A stretch of 64,000 nucleotides of DNA from Nitrosomonas sp. (GCA_016703745.1 JADJBK010000006.1:434001-498000); one strand, 5' to 3'; positions 37,421-47,142 are shown, counted from the first letter of the stretch. Notes: generated by a model not told the origin, from the sequence alone. Program-made: numbers and translations.

Positions 37421-38194
37421 GTGCAGTCTCAGTATCCATTAAACCGAGTAGGGGTGCTGATTACTCGTCCACAACATCAGGCAGGCTACCTGGCGAACAG
37501 AGTTGCTAAGCTTGGAGGTGTTCCCTGGTTACTTCCGGTACTGGCCATTACTGATATCGATGACAAACAACCCTTGCTTGATCTGATTGTGCGGCTAAGC
37601 AGTTTTGATGCAGCAATCTTTGTTAGCCCCAATGCTGTTGATAAAGCGATGCCACTTATTAAACAGTTTGGTGTTTGGCCATTACACCTGGTAGCCGCAA
37701 CGGTCGGGCAGGGGAGCGCGACTATGCTTAAATTATATGGTGTTGAAACGGTTATCGTGCCGGATGTTGGGTCAGATAGTGAAGCATTGCTGGGTATGCC
37801 ATTCTTTCAGCAACCAACTGGGAAGCGTGTTGCTATTTTTCGGGGAGAAGAAGGTCGAAAACTGCTCGGAGACACACTAAGCGAGCGCGGTGCAATTGTG
37901 GAATATGTTGCCTGCTACCGGCGCTCAAAACCAGTGGTCGATATTGCACCTTTATTGGCAGATTGGCGAGATCACAAAATCCAGGCAGTCGTCATTACCA
38001 GCAGTGAAGGACTGGATAATTTGTTTGACATGCTCGGTGAAACTGGCCGACAATTGCTGATGGCCACTCCGTTATTCACCGCGCACGAACGTATTGCTCA
38101 AAAAGCAAAAGTACTTGGCATCACCACCATACGTTGTACGCCTGGCGGTGATGATGGAACTATCGAAGGTTTGTTGAGTTACTTCAATTCTTAA
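37421..38194 (+). CDS. hemD: Uroporphyrinogen-III synthase
   Basis: A 257-residue enzyme that cyclises hydroxymethylbilane with inversion of ring D. The family is poorly conserved, but VLITRPQHQAGYLANRV at the N-terminus, IFVSPNAVDKAM, KRVAIFRGEEGRKLLGDTL, VEYVACYRRSKP and VVITSSEGLDNL all fit. The start is GTG at 37421. It lies 12 bp after hemC, as expected. Confidence 0.93.
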   Translation: MQSQYPLNRVGVLITRPQHQAGYLANRVAKLGGVPWLLPVLAITDIDDKQPLLDLIVRLSSFDAAIFVSPNAVDKAMPLIKQFGVWPLHLVAATVGQGSATMLKLYGVETVIVPDVGSDSEALLGMPFFQQPTGKRVAIFRGEEGRKLLGDTLSERGAIVEYVACYRRSKPVVDIAPLLADWRDHKIQAVVITSSEGLDNLFDMLGETGRQLLMATPLFTAHERIAQKAKVLGITTIRCTPGGDDGTIEGLLSYFNS

Positions 38195-38213
38195 TTTTAA
38201 TGAAGACTTTCTC

Positions 38214-39251
38214 ATGATTACAGACGCTCAGTATGCTTCATCAAAAGCAGCGCGCCGCTTTGCGCGCTGGTTCTTGCTAATACTACTCGTTGCCGTCACT
38301 GTTATGGGGTGGAATTGGGCGAAAACTCAGGGTTATATTGATAATTTTCAACAAACCTTAAAACGGTATCTGATTGATGCGGATGTTTTTGGTAGTCGCA
38401 CTCGGGCTATGATTGCGCAAATTGATTCTACTCAACTTGAAACGAACCAGCGGATGGATCAACTTGCGGCAAGTGTGTTGTCAATCGACAATCAACGCCA
38501 TGTCGTTGCGCAAAATAATGTTAAAGCGATCAGCAGCAATGGTCAGAATGAACGAATTTTAGAAGTTGTGACGCACTTGGTTTATTCTGCGAACCAATTT
38601 CTGCAGCTGACGGGTGATACCGAAAATGCGCAGGCAGCACTTAAACAGGCGTTGATGTGGGTGCAATCAAGCGATCAATTGGTGAATACCGATATCGAGG
38701 CTGCTCTGGCTGGAGATATACAGCGACTTGAGGTAGTCAGTCAATTGGATCGGGCCAAGATATACCAGGAAATCAGCCACTATGCTGAACAAATCAGTCC
38801 ATTGCCACTCGCCATGGATACACACCTTAAAACGTTCAATCCCCCGGAAATATCAATAGAAGCTGCCGATTCAAACTTCTTGTCAAAGTTTTTTGTGGAG
38901 ATTTGGCAGGATTTGTGTCAGCTGATCCAGATAAAAAAACTGGACAGCGCAACGGTGGTGCTCCTGTCTCCTTCTCAAGTACAACTTTTGCATGGTAATG
39001 TAAAATTACAATTAAAACAGGCTCAGCTGGCCTTGCTTACACGAGATCAAGATGCTTTTCTGTATGGACTGGATACAGCCCATGGTTTGATCGATAGTTA
39101 CTTTGACACACGACAGTCGAGTGTAATTGAGTTACAGACCAAACTAAAACAATACAAGGAGATGGCAAAGGAAATGGCTTATCCTGAGTTACTGGCATCG
39201 CTGCAGGCGCTGCAATCCACGCAAATCAAGTCTGAACGGGGGAATAAATGA
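38214..39251 (+). CDS. hemX: HemX-family membrane protein
   Basis: A 345-residue protein with one N-terminal membrane helix (about residues 18-35, FARWFLLILLVAVTVMG) and a long helical periplasmic region rich in Gln and Leu, predicted to be coiled coil. It matches the HemX family often annotated as uroporphyrinogen-III C-methyltransferase, though it lacks the SAM-methylase fold, so that annotation should not be taken literally. It overlaps hemY by four bases. Confidence 0.88.
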   Translation: MITDAQYASSKAARRFARWFLLILLVAVTVMGWNWAKTQGYIDNFQQTLKRYLIDADVFGSRTRAMIAQIDSTQLETNQRMDQLAASVLSIDNQRHVVAQNNVKAISSNGQNERILEVVTHLVYSANQFLQLTGDTENAQAALKQALMWVQSSDQLVNTDIEAALAGDIQRLEVVSQLDRAKIYQEISHYAEQISPLPLAMDTHLKTFNPPEISIEAADSNFLSKFFVEIWQDLCQLIQIKKLDSATVVLLSPSQVQLLHGNVKLQLKQAQLALLTRDQDAFLYGLDTAHGLIDSYFDTRQSSVIELQTKLKQYKEMAKEMAYPELLASLQALQSTQIKSERGNK

Positions 39252-40414
39252 AATTGATCTTATGGATACTGGCATTATTTGCCGCATCTGCAGCAGTAGT
39301 TCTGGCCGCTTACTATAATACTGGGACAGTACTTTTTACCGTGCCGCCCTATACCCTGGAAATAGCATTTCATATATTTATTATTGGATTATTGGCTGCT
39401 TTTGTTTTGCTCTACTTTGGCTTACGAATTATTATTGGCTTGCTGGATGCAAGAGCTCGTAAAGCACAGCAGTCCACGTTTTCCGGTTTGAATGCTTTCC
39501 TGGAAACCCGTTTCGATCAAGCACAAAAATCTGCAGAAAAGGCGCTTCGTCTAACAGATTCACCGAATATCAAAGCGATCAATACTGTCATTGCGGCCCG
39601 CTCCGCGCATCAACAGGGCAATGTAACGCGACGTGATCAATTGTTAGCCGCCATTACTGCGCCGGGTACGAAATCAGATGTGCTGAGGCTGATAACGGAA
39701 GCAGAGTTTAAACTGGAGGAGGGGCGCTACACAGAAGCGTTGACTGCCTTGCAATCTCTGTATTCTACTGGTGGCAGGCAGAGCACTGCGGTGCTGCAGC
39801 TTGAATTGAAAATACAGGAAATGCTGCAAAACTGGGATGCCGTGCTCGATCTGGTAGGCATACTTTCAAAACGCGGATCGGTCGATCAATCATTGATCAG
39901 CTCATTGCGACATACTGCTCATTTACAAAATGTAAAAAAATACAGTACAAATCCCGAACTACTCAAAAAATACTGGCAGGGATTTTCTGCAGAGGAGAAA
40001 CAGGATAATCAAATTGCTGCTGCCGCTGCCAGCAGCTTTATGGCACTTGGTGATCATACTTACGCCCAAAAAATTATCGAGAACAATCTGGATAAACAAC
40101 CTGATGCCAGGTTACTCAGGATATATGCAGATTGTCGTAGCGGAAATGTCAGCTGGCAGATACAGCATGCAGAAAAATGGCTGGTTAAGCATCCCAATAA
40201 CGCAGAGTTGCTGCTTACGCTGGGTAAACTGTGCGCTTATGGGGAATTATGGGGTAAAGCCCAGAATTATCTGGAAGCCAGTCTGTCAATTGAACCAAGC
40301 TATCCTGCGCATCTTGCGCTAGCGCAATTAAAAGAACAACTTGGCGAACAAGAATCTGCCAGTGAACATTATCGCCAGGGTTTGCAGTTTGCGCTGAAGC
40401 AGATTAACGGTTAA
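39248..40414 (+). CDS. hemY: HemY-family TPR membrane protein
   Basis: A 388-residue protein with two N-terminal membrane helices (about residues 3-20 and 40-62) followed by TPR-like helical repeats to the C-terminus, for example SGLNAFLETRFDQAQKSAEK and NNAELLLTLGKLCAYGELWG. It matches HemY of proteobacterial hem clusters, a scaffold-like inner-membrane protein; it is not the Gram-positive coproporphyrinogen oxidase of the same name. It ends 28 bp before a convergent gene. Confidence 0.88.
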   Translation: MKLILWILALFAASAAVVLAAYYNTGTVLFTVPPYTLEIAFHIFIIGLLAAFVLLYFGLRIIIGLLDARARKAQQSTFSGLNAFLETRFDQAQKSAEKALRLTDSPNIKAINTVIAARSAHQQGNVTRRDQLLAAITAPGTKSDVLRLITEAEFKLEEGRYTEALTALQSLYSTGGRQSTAVLQLELKIQEMLQNWDAVLDLVGILSKRGSVDQSLISSLRHTAHLQNVKKYSTNPELLKKYWQGFSAEEKQDNQIAAAAASSFMALGDHTYAQKIIENNLDKQPDARLLRIYADCRSGNVSWQIQHAEKWLVKHPNNAELLLTLGKLCAYGELWGKAQNYLEASLSIEPSYPAHLALAQLKEQLGEQESASEHYRQGLQFALKQING

Positions 40415-40442
40415 ATTCAGGCTTTTTAATCTGTCTGAAAAA

Positions 40443-41483
40443 TTATTTCCCGGTGATCGAAGGTGTAAATGCGTCAGAAAAAAAATTCTCTGCTTTCAAG
40501 CCGCGTGTTTGGAAAGCATGATAGGCTGCACTGATCATCCCTGGCGCGCCGCATGCATAAATTTGGCAGTTTGATAACGCAATGAAGTCTTCCATAACTG
40601 CCTGATGAACCAATCCGATTCGTCCTTGCCATGCATCAGCTGGAGCTGATTCTGATAACACGGGCACATAACTGAAATTCTTATTTTCTATTGCCCATTT
40701 TTTCGGTAATTTGTCCAGATAAAGATCTGCGTGTGTTCGTGTTCCCCAGTAGAACAAGATGTTGCATTGCTTGAATGGACTGTTTTCATTCTGGAAGATG
40801 TGTTCCAGCATGCTTTTGACTGGTGCAAAGCCCGTACCACCAGCCAGAAAAATAATTGACGTGCCTTTTTCGGGCGCCTCTCGCAAGCAGAAAGTACCAA
40901 GCGGACCCTCAAAACGCAATATATCCTTTTCTTTCATCTGCGAAAACACATACTGTGAAAATACACCACCATTATAATTTCTTGCATGCAGTTGTAAAAG
41001 ATCATCATCTTGGGGCGCATTCGCCAGGGAAAAACTTCGTCGCTGACCATCCTTCATCAAGATATCAATATATTGTCCGGGCAAGAACTGTAAGCGTTCA
41101 TTCGCCGGTAATTTCAAATAGATGATCATCACATCAGGAGCAACATGATCCAGCTTCTGAACCCGGCATGGCAGAGTACGGACTTTGATGTCTTTGATAG
41201 CGACTATTTCACGGCTTTCTATTTCAAGATCAGAATGGGGTATGGCTCGGCAGAATAATGCCATTCCTTGTTGCTTCTCCAATTCAGTCAATACTGCTTC
41301 GTCATAGCAGCCATAATCTACGTGACCTTGTATAATTTTTCCTTTGCAGGTGCCGCAGGCACCGTTGCGACACCCGTAGGGTAATGATAATCCTTGCCGT
41401 AAGGCTGCCTCGAGAATAGTTTCTGTTGACTCCGCATAAAAAATATGGCCACTGGGCCTCAGTAGAATTTGATAAGGTTTCAT
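40443..41483 (-). CDS. [2Fe-2S] ferredoxin-NAD(P)H reductase
   Basis: A 346-residue modular reductase. Residues 1-90 form a plant-type ferredoxin domain with ligands in YGCRNGACGTCKG and FCRAIP. The FAD domain follows (RRSFSLANAPQDDD, RFEGPLGTFCLRE), then the NAD(P) domain (IIFLAGGTGFAPVKSMLEHI and YACGAPGMISAAY). The arrangement matches reductases of oxygenases and the CDP-6-deoxy-glucoseen reductase group (AscD). The electron acceptor is unknown, and no oxygenase gene lies beside it. It is convergent with hemY and divergent from the next gene. Confidence 0.85.
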   Translation of the reverse strand: MKPYQILLRPSGHIFYAESTETILEAALRQGLSLPYGCRNGACGTCKGKIIQGHVDYGCYDEAVLTELEKQQGMALFCRAIPHSDLEIESREIVAIKDIKVRTLPCRVQKLDHVAPDVMIIYLKLPANERLQFLPGQYIDILMKDGQRRSFSLANAPQDDDLLQLHARNYNGGVFSQYVFSQMKEKDILRFEGPLGTFCLREAPEKGTSIIFLAGGTGFAPVKSMLEHIFQNENSPFKQCNILFYWGTRTHADLYLDKLPKKWAIENKNFSYVPVLSESAPADAWQGRIGLVHQAVMEDFIALSNCQIYACGAPGMISAAYHAFQTRGLKAENFFSDAFTPSITGK

Positions 41484-41502
41484 TTACAACCGATTACTAA
41501 AA

Positions 41503-42393
41503 ATGATAAAAAACAAGCTGTTGATTGTAGGATGTGGTGATATTGCGATGAGACTGTCTTTTTTGCTCAAAAAACGATATCAGCTGATTGGTTTGTGTCG
41601 TAACGCCGAAAACTTTGGTAAATTACGTGCGCATGAGATCAGTCCGCTGGCAGGAGATCTGGATTATCCAGCCAGTCTTGGTAGATTATCCGGGACGGCA
41701 CATACAATTGTTCATCTCGCTCCACCACCCGCATGGGGCCGTAAAGATACGCGCACAAAACACTTGCTGACAGCACTTTGTGACCAGTCAAAATCAAAAA
41801 TAGCGATACTACCACAACAGTTTATCTATATCAGTACGAGTGGTGTTTATGGTGATTGCGGCGGTGGCTGGGTGGACGAAAATCATAATGTCAATCCTCG
41901 TAACGAGCGTGCCTGGCGTAGATTGGATGCAGAGCGACAGGTTAGAAGCTGGGGAAGTCGTCATGGGATTCGAGTTTCAATATTGAGGGTACCTGGTATC
42001 TATGCTGAGAATCGCCTGCCCATTTCGCGCCTGCAACAAGGATTACCCGCTTTGCTGGCACATGAAGATAGTTACACTAACCATATTCACGCTGATGATC
42101 TGGCACAGATCATTGTCGCAGCAGTGCGTTATGGCAAGCCTGGAAGGGTATACCATGCTTGTGATGACTCGCATCTCAGAATGGGGGATTATTTTGACAT
42201 GGTTGCAGATCACTTCAAATTACCTCGCCCACCAAAGATTACACGCGAACAGGCACTAACCGCGCTTTCACCTGGAATGCTGTCATTCATGCAGGAATCG
42301 CGACGACTAACTAATGTACGCATGAAACAAGAACTACGAGTGAAGCTGAATTATTCAACCGTTGCTGACTGTCTGGCAACCATTTCGGTTTAG
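41503..42393 (+). CDS. SDR-family NAD(P)-binding protein, YeeZ-like
   Basis: A 296-residue Rossmann-fold protein. The nucleotide motif is LLIVGCGDIAMRLSFLL. The segments GDLDYP, FIYISTSGVYGDCGGGWVDE and VSILRVPGIYAENRLPISRL match atypical SDRs such as YeeZ. The usual YxxxK pair is not obvious: the position after VYGD reads GGGWVDE, then RNERAWRRLDAER. The catalytic role is uncertain. It is separated from pilC by 70 bp and transcribed in the same direction. Confidence 0.75.
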   Translation: MIKNKLLIVGCGDIAMRLSFLLKKRYQLIGLCRNAENFGKLRAHEISPLAGDLDYPASLGRLSGTAHTIVHLAPPPAWGRKDTRTKHLLTALCDQSKSKIAILPQQFIYISTSGVYGDCGGGWVDENHNVNPRNERAWRRLDAERQVRSWGSRHGIRVSILRVPGIYAENRLPISRLQQGLPALLAHEDSYTNHIHADDLAQIIVAAVRYGKPGRVYHACDDSHLRMGDYFDMVADHFKLPRPPKITREQALTALSPGMLSFMQESRRLTNVRMKQELRVKLNYSTVADCLATISV

Positions 42394-42463
42394 CTCAATT
42401 ATTGTTTGGCAAATGCCGTAAACCATAGCTACGAATCCGAGTAATCAACTAAGGGTAATCAGC

Positions 42464-43681
42464 ATGGCGACTATTGCGGCAAAACAAACTAAGGTTAAGG
42501 AATTCAGTTTCTTATGGGAAGGTAAAGATAAAAACGGCAAAGCGGTTAAAGGTGAAATACGCGCAGCTGAGGCAATTGTGGTGAAATCAACTCTACGGCG
42601 ACAGGGTATTATGGTGACCAAGGTTGCCAAGGCGCGTGCCAGCGGCAGTATTAACGATAAGGATATCACCCTGTTTACTCGTCAACTGGCAACTATGATG
42701 AAAGCAGGCGTACCTTTATTACAGGCATTTGATATCGTCGGCAAAGGACATAGCAACCGTGCCGTTGGAAAATTGCTGATGGATATCAAAACCGATGTTG
42801 AAACCGGTAGCAACCTGGCGGATGCTTTCCGCAAATATCCGCTATATTTTGATTCGTTATTCTGTAATCTGGTCGGGGCTGGTGAGGCAGCGGGTATCCT
42901 GGATAGCCTGCTCGACCGTCTCGCCACTTACAAGGAAAAGATCCAGGCGATCAAAGGGAAAATCAAATCAGCACTGTTTTACCCTATTTCGATTATCGTA
43001 GTCGCCTTTGTGATTACAGCAGTAATCATGATATTTGTCATTCCAGCATTTAAGGAGCTTTTTGAGGGTTTTGGAGCTGATTTACCCGCGCCCACTCTGG
43101 CAGTTATGGCGGTTTCTGATTTTTTTGTGGATTATTGGTGGGCAATATTTGGTGGAGTAGGTGGTGGTCTACACGCTTTTTTCTACGCTTGGAAACGTTC
43201 TCGACCAATGCAGCGCGTCATGGATCGAATGGCGCTAAGAATGCCTATTTTTGGTGATGTTATTCGTAAAGCAACTATTGCGCGTTGGTCGCGTACACTT
43301 TCAACCATGTTTGCTGCCGGTGTGCCGCTGGTTGAAGCGCTCGACTCAGTTGCGGGTGCCGCCGGTAATCAGGTTTATTATGAAGCCACGAAGCGGATAC
43401 AGGGAGAAGTCAGTACTGGTAATAGTCTAGTGGAATCGATGACGCTTACCAATGTTTTTCCCAGTATGGTGTTGCAGATGGTATCCATTGGTGAGGAATC
43501 GGGTTCCCTTGATGCCATGCTGAGCAAGGTTGCTGATTTCTTTGAAGCTGAGGTGGATGATGCCGTGGACGCACTTTCGAGTCTGATGGAGCCCATCATC
43601 ATGGTTGTCTTGGGAACGCTCATTGGCGGCATGGTAGTCGCCATGTATCTGCCAATCTTTAAAATGGGCCAGGTTGTTTAA
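42464..43681 (+). CDS. pilC: Type IV pilus inner-membrane platform PilC
   Basis: A 405-residue type II secretion F family protein. It has two homologous halves, each beginning with a FTRQLATMMKAGVPLLQAF or WSRTLSTMFAAGVPLVEAL motif, and three membrane helices (about 175-195, 225-240 and 375-395). PilC anchors the assembly ATPases under the pilus. The ATPase gene pilB is not in the window. It is followed 6 bp later by the prepilin peptidase, as in many proteobacteria. Confidence 0.95.
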   Translation: MATIAAKQTKVKEFSFLWEGKDKNGKAVKGEIRAAEAIVVKSTLRRQGIMVTKVAKARASGSINDKDITLFTRQLATMMKAGVPLLQAFDIVGKGHSNRAVGKLLMDIKTDVETGSNLADAFRKYPLYFDSLFCNLVGAGEAAGILDSLLDRLATYKEKIQAIKGKIKSALFYPISIIVVAFVITAVIMIFVIPAFKELFEGFGADLPAPTLAVMAVSDFFVDYWWAIFGGVGGGLHAFFYAWKRSRPMQRVMDRMALRMPIFGDVIRKATIARWSRTLSTMFAAGVPLVEALDSVAGAAGNQVYYEATKRIQGEVSTGNSLVESMTLTNVFPSMVLQMVSIGEESGSLDAMLSKVADFFEAEVDDAVDALSSLMEPIIMVVLGTLIGGMVVAMYLPIFKMGQVV

Positions 43682-43687
43682 ATCAGT

Positions 43688-44551
43688 ATGTCTATCCTGA
43701 TACATTCCCTGCAAAATTCTCCTACATACTTTGTTGTGCTGGCATCTATCATTGGTCTGATGCTGGGAAGTTTCCTGAATGTAGTTATTTATCGCTTACC
43801 GAAAATGCTGGAGCGAGAATGGCGGCAGCACTGCGCTGAATTACGTGCTGAAAAAACAGTAACTGAGCCAGTTTTCAATCTGGCAACACCGCGTTCAACT
43901 TGTCCACAATGTCAGCATAAAATCTCAGTACTCGAAAATATCCCGGTTATCAGTTATTTTTTCTTGCGAGGACGATGTTCAGGATGTCAATCATCCATTT
44001 CATTGCGTTATCCTCTGGTTGAAGTATTGACCAGCATTCTAAGTGGTTTTATTGCCTGGCATTTTGGTTTTGGGGTAACGGCGTTTGCCGCACTCTTTTT
44101 TTTGTGGGCAATGATTGCGCTGACATTTATTGATATTGATACCCAGCTTCTACCTGACAGCATCACTCAACCTTTGCTGTGGTTGGGCTTGCTATACAAT
44201 CTCCATGGCGGTTTGACCGATATCCATTCATCTGTAATTGGTGCAATTGCCGGTTATTTGACGCTATGGTCCGTGTACTGGATATTTAAACTGTTGACTG
44301 GCAAGGAAGGAATGGGCTACGGAGATTTCAAGTTATTAGCTGCGATTGGTGCCTGGTTGGGTTGGCAGTTATTGCCGATGGTGATTTTATTTGCTTCAGT
44401 TGTAGGAGCAACAGTGGGGGTAATATTAATTTTAAGCAAAAAACTTACCCAGAATGCTGCCATTCCCTTTGGCCCTTACCTGGCTGGTGGCGGACTCCTG
44501 GCCTTGCTCTGGGGAAAACAAATTAACCAGATTTATCTGGCAGTATTTTAG
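43688..44551 (+). CDS. pilD: Prepilin peptidase PilD
   Basis: A 287-residue aspartic membrane protease that cleaves and methylates type IV prepilins. The N-terminal LGSFLNVVIYRLP and two CxxC pairs (STCPQCQHKIS and GRCSGCQSS) form the cytoplasmic zinc domain. The catalytic aspartates lie in LTFIDIDTQLLPD and GKEGMGYGDFKLLAAIGAW (the GxGD motif). About seven membrane helices are visible. Confidence 0.97.
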   Translation: MSILIHSLQNSPTYFVVLASIIGLMLGSFLNVVIYRLPKMLEREWRQHCAELRAEKTVTEPVFNLATPRSTCPQCQHKISVLENIPVISYFFLRGRCSGCQSSISLRYPLVEVLTSILSGFIAWHFGFGVTAFAALFFLWAMIALTFIDIDTQLLPDSITQPLLWLGLLYNLHGGLTDIHSSVIGAIAGYLTLWSVYWIFKLLTGKEGMGYGDFKLLAAIGAWLGWQLLPMVILFASVVGATVGVILILSKKLTQNAAIPFGPYLAGGGLLALLWGKQINQIYLAVF

Positions 44552-44563
44552 CGGTTTTCATGA

Positions 44564-45190
44564 GTGGGGAAATGTCGAACATCACTCATCATTGGCCTGA
44601 CTGGCGGAATTGGCAGTGGTAAGACTAGTGTAACCAAATTATTTCAGGAGCAAGGAATTGATGTGATCGATACTGATGAGATCGCTCATGCTCTGACTCA
44701 ACCGGAAGGCGCAGCGATTGAACCGATACGCCGGATATTTGGTGATAATTTTTTCCTGCAGAACGGCATCCTTGATCGGAAAACCTTGCGAGAATTGGTA
44801 TTTACAAATACGCAAGCGAGGCAACAACTTGAATCTATTTTGCATCCACTGATTTACCAGGAAACATTACGCCGCTTGCCAATTATCCAGTCGGATTACG
44901 GTATTCTGGTCGTACCTTTGTTACTCGAAACTCCTGATTATCGAAAAATAGTAAACCGTATTCTGGTTATTGATTGTCCTGAAATATTCCAAATTTCCCG
45001 AACTATGGTGCGTAGTAAGATCAGCAAAGAAGAGGTGCGAGCTATTATGGCTTCGCAGGCAGGACGCAAAGAAAGACTCATCGTTGCCGATGATATTATC
45101 CAAAACAATTTGGATTTGAACCACCTGGTTTGGCAGGTAAAAGCTTTGCACGATAAATATACCTCACTTGCGGCACTTGTCACACGTTAA
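44564..45190 (+). CDS. coaE: Dephospho-CoA kinase
   Basis: A 208-residue P-loop kinase for the last step of CoA synthesis. IIGLTGGIGSGKTSV is the Walker A loop, DVIDTDEIAHALTQP the substrate-binding region, and VPLLLETPDY and VIDCPEIFQ are family segments. In coaE the second of these normally reads VPLLFE. The start is GTG at 44564. It lies 12 bp after pilD. Confidence 0.96.
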   Translation: MGKCRTSLIIGLTGGIGSGKTSVTKLFQEQGIDVIDTDEIAHALTQPEGAAIEPIRRIFGDNFFLQNGILDRKTLRELVFTNTQARQQLESILHPLIYQETLRRLPIIQSDYGILVVPLLLETPDYRKIVNRILVIDCPEIFQISRTMVRSKISKEEVRAIMASQAGRKERLIVADDIIQNNLDLNHLVWQVKALHDKYTSLAALVTR

Positions 45191-45265
45191 GTCTATACTA
45201 TATAACACGTGTTTATGCTGTGGCTTTTCTGCTATGCTATATGGATTCAACGCTACTTTACGATT

Positions 45266-46021
45266 GTGATCTGCTACGAACTTCCTCTCAACGAAAAAAT
45301 CCGCATGTTGCTACGGCTGGAGGATTTATTTAATAAAGTAAATTTTTTTGCTGGAAAAGAAACTGCATTTGATCATCATGCCGCTTTGACGCTGCTGTTT
45401 GAAATACTCGATGTAACCAGCCGCTCTGACCTCAAATCCGATTTGCTGCAAGAACTCGACAAGCAACGAGCAATTCTGGAAGGCCTGCGTCAGAACCCAC
45501 AGGTATCAGAATCTGTACTGGAATCCTTGCTAGTGGATATCAAGTCTGCCTTCCGTGGCTTGCTGGACATTCCTGGCAGGATTGGCAGCCACTTGCGTGA
45601 TAATGAATGGCTGATGAATATCAAGCAGCGTATGAGTATTCCCGGAGGTGCATGTGAATTTGATCTGCCTGCCTATCATTATTGGCTGCAGACAAAATCG
45701 GAAGTACGCCAGACAGATCTCGATAAATGGATCGTACCATTCGCGCCTATCCGTAGCGGTATTGAGATTGTCCTGAATATGCTTAGAAGTAGTGGAAAAA
45801 CATTTCATTATGTTGCTACCCAGGGTTTATTTCAGCAGACAGGCTCAGAGCATCAGGCATATCTACTGCGATTACACATCGATGATAATTTGCCTTGCGT
45901 GCCAGAGATAAGTGCAAACAAATATGCTCTCAATATTCGCTTTCTCCCTTTTGAAGCAACCCATAAAACCAACGTTTTTGAGGAAAATGTCGCCTTTGAA
46001 CTAACGTTCTGTCGTTTATAA
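45266..46021 (+). CDS. zapD: Cell division protein ZapD
   Basis: A Z-ring-associated protein that bundles FtsZ filaments in the cytoplasm. The frame is open from 45209, but ZapD proteins begin with a short strand before NE(R/K)IRxLLRLE. I therefore take the GTG at 45266, giving 251 residues that start ICYELPLNEKIRMLLRLEDL. Conserved parts include FEILDVTSRSDLKSDLLQEL and the C-terminal RFLPFE segment. The longer start would add a spurious hydrophobic leader. It lies between coaE and yacG as usual in betaproteobacteria. Confidence 0.93.
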   Translation: MICYELPLNEKIRMLLRLEDLFNKVNFFAGKETAFDHHAALTLLFEILDVTSRSDLKSDLLQELDKQRAILEGLRQNPQVSESVLESLLVDIKSAFRGLLDIPGRIGSHLRDNEWLMNIKQRMSIPGGACEFDLPAYHYWLQTKSEVRQTDLDKWIVPFAPIRSGIEIVLNMLRSSGKTFHYVATQGLFQQTGSEHQAYLLRLHIDDNLPCVPEISANKYALNIRFLPFEATHKTNVFEENVAFELTFCRL

Positions 46022-46036
46022 ACAAAAAGTTATCTA

Positions 46037-46228
46037 ATGGAAATACCGCAAAAAAGAGTCTCCATCGCTAATTGCCCACAATGTGGAGACGCTGTCGCAT
46101 GGATCGCATCAAATCGTTTCCGCCCATTCTGCTCCGAGCGTTGTAAGGTGCTTGATTTGGGGCAATGGGCATCTGAAGGCTACCGTCTTCCTTCGGATGT
46201 CCAAATAGAAGAAGACATCCAAGAATAG
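46037..46228 (+). CDS. yacG: DNA gyrase inhibitor YacG
   Basis: A 63-residue zinc protein. Its four Cys ligands are visible in NCPQCGDAV and FCSERCKVLDLGQWA, followed by the family-typical LGQWASEGYRLP and an acidic tail. YacG binds GyrB and blocks DNA binding by gyrase. It begins 15 bp after zapD. A 248-bp region without a visible gene follows. Confidence 0.95.
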   Translation: MEIPQKRVSIANCPQCGDAVAWIASNRFRPFCSERCKVLDLGQWASEGYRLPSDVQIEEDIQE

Positions 46229-46476
46229 CTTAGTTCTCATAATTGATATTATGTTAACTTTAGGTAATTCGTAGCCACTGCGCCACCAGTAAGCGATTAT
46301 TTGCCGCATTAGGGATGTATATGCAGAGAACGAGCTTCAATACTTAACGTTATCCTGGCTAAATCACAGGTCTTGAACTTGCTCACGAGAGTTGGCTTAA
46401 GTTTATCTAAGGCAATATTTTAATATTTAACTCTGGGGACACCTTAAGTCCGACAGACTCCCAGGAGAAAAATCCT

Positions 46477-46929
46477 TTGGATTTAATTTTATGGCGCCAT
46501 GCCGAAGCAGAATTAGGATTCCCCGACGAATCGCGTAAGCTTACGGATAATGGATTGAAGCAGGCAAAAAAAATGGCGCAATGGCTCAAATCGAGAATTC
46601 CGGAAAATACCCGTATCGTCGCCAGCCCGACTAAACGAACTCAACAAACCGCAGCGGCTTTAATCACATCATTCGAAACTCTTCCTCGAATCGGCCCAAG
46701 TGCTGCACCTGAATCAGTACTCACCGCCGTTAATTGGCCCTATGAAGAAAATGCTGTTCTAATCATCGGGCATCAACCAACACTGGGGCAAATTGCCTCT
46801 CTGCTATATACCGGTAATGATGCTGGTTTCAGTGTCAGAAAAGGCTCTATCTGGTGGTTCAGTTACAAAGAAAGAAATGGACGGAATAATGCTATCCTGC
46901 GTGCAATGATGACCCCTGAAATGGTGTAG
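46477..46929 (+). CDS. sixA: Phosphohistidine phosphatase SixA
   Basis: A 150-residue histidine phosphatase. The catalytic RHG-type motif is LILWRHAEAE (His at residue 8), and IIGHQPTLGQIASLLY holds the second catalytic His. Members such as SixA remove phosphate from histidine in phosphotransfer proteins. The start is TTG at 46477, with AGGAG about 10 bases upstream. It is not obviously part of the yacG operon. Confidence 0.88.
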   Translation: MDLILWRHAEAELGFPDESRKLTDNGLKQAKKMAQWLKSRIPENTRIVASPTKRTQQTAAALITSFETLPRIGPSAAPESVLTAVNWPYEENAVLIIGHQPTLGQIASLLYTGNDAGFSVRKGSIWWFSYKERNGRNNAILRAMMTPEMV

Positions 46930-46978
46930 ATCGACTTTATCCACATTTTTGTTTAACCCCCTGCCCGATTTGACTGAA

Positions 46979-47142
46979 TCGCCCCTGGTTTTACGCGCAA
47001 AGCGGTTTTTGACTGGGCTACCGCTGACCTCGGTGCGTTTGTTTGCCGTTTCAATCGACGCTTCCATCTTCAAGTGCTCCCTCCACGTCCATCTGTTCGT
47101 CGCTGTAGCTACTATTACTCAATCCCTTGCGATCTAAGATAA
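46979..47142 (+). pseudogene. Degraded transposase C-terminus (IS1595-like)
   Basis: A reading frame with no start codon runs from 46979 to a TAA at 47140-47142. Its translation includes KAVFDWATADLGAFVCRFNR followed by RFHLQVLPPR. The FxxRFNRRFxL block resembles the C-terminal end of ISXO2/IS1595-type transposases. The rest of the transposase is absent, and the fragment overlaps the tail of the ABC-F gene on the other strand. The family call rests on memory of one short block, so confidence is low. Confidence 0.35.

Noticed and set aside
40415..40442. Possible terminator between hemY and the reductase gene
   Set aside because: The only stem found (TTCAG/CTGAA) is five base pairs with a large loop; too weak to report as a feature.
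46229..46476. 248-bp gap between yacG and sixA as a small-RNA gene
   Set aside because: No hairpin with a T-tract and no promoter pair could be identified, so nothing can be supported.
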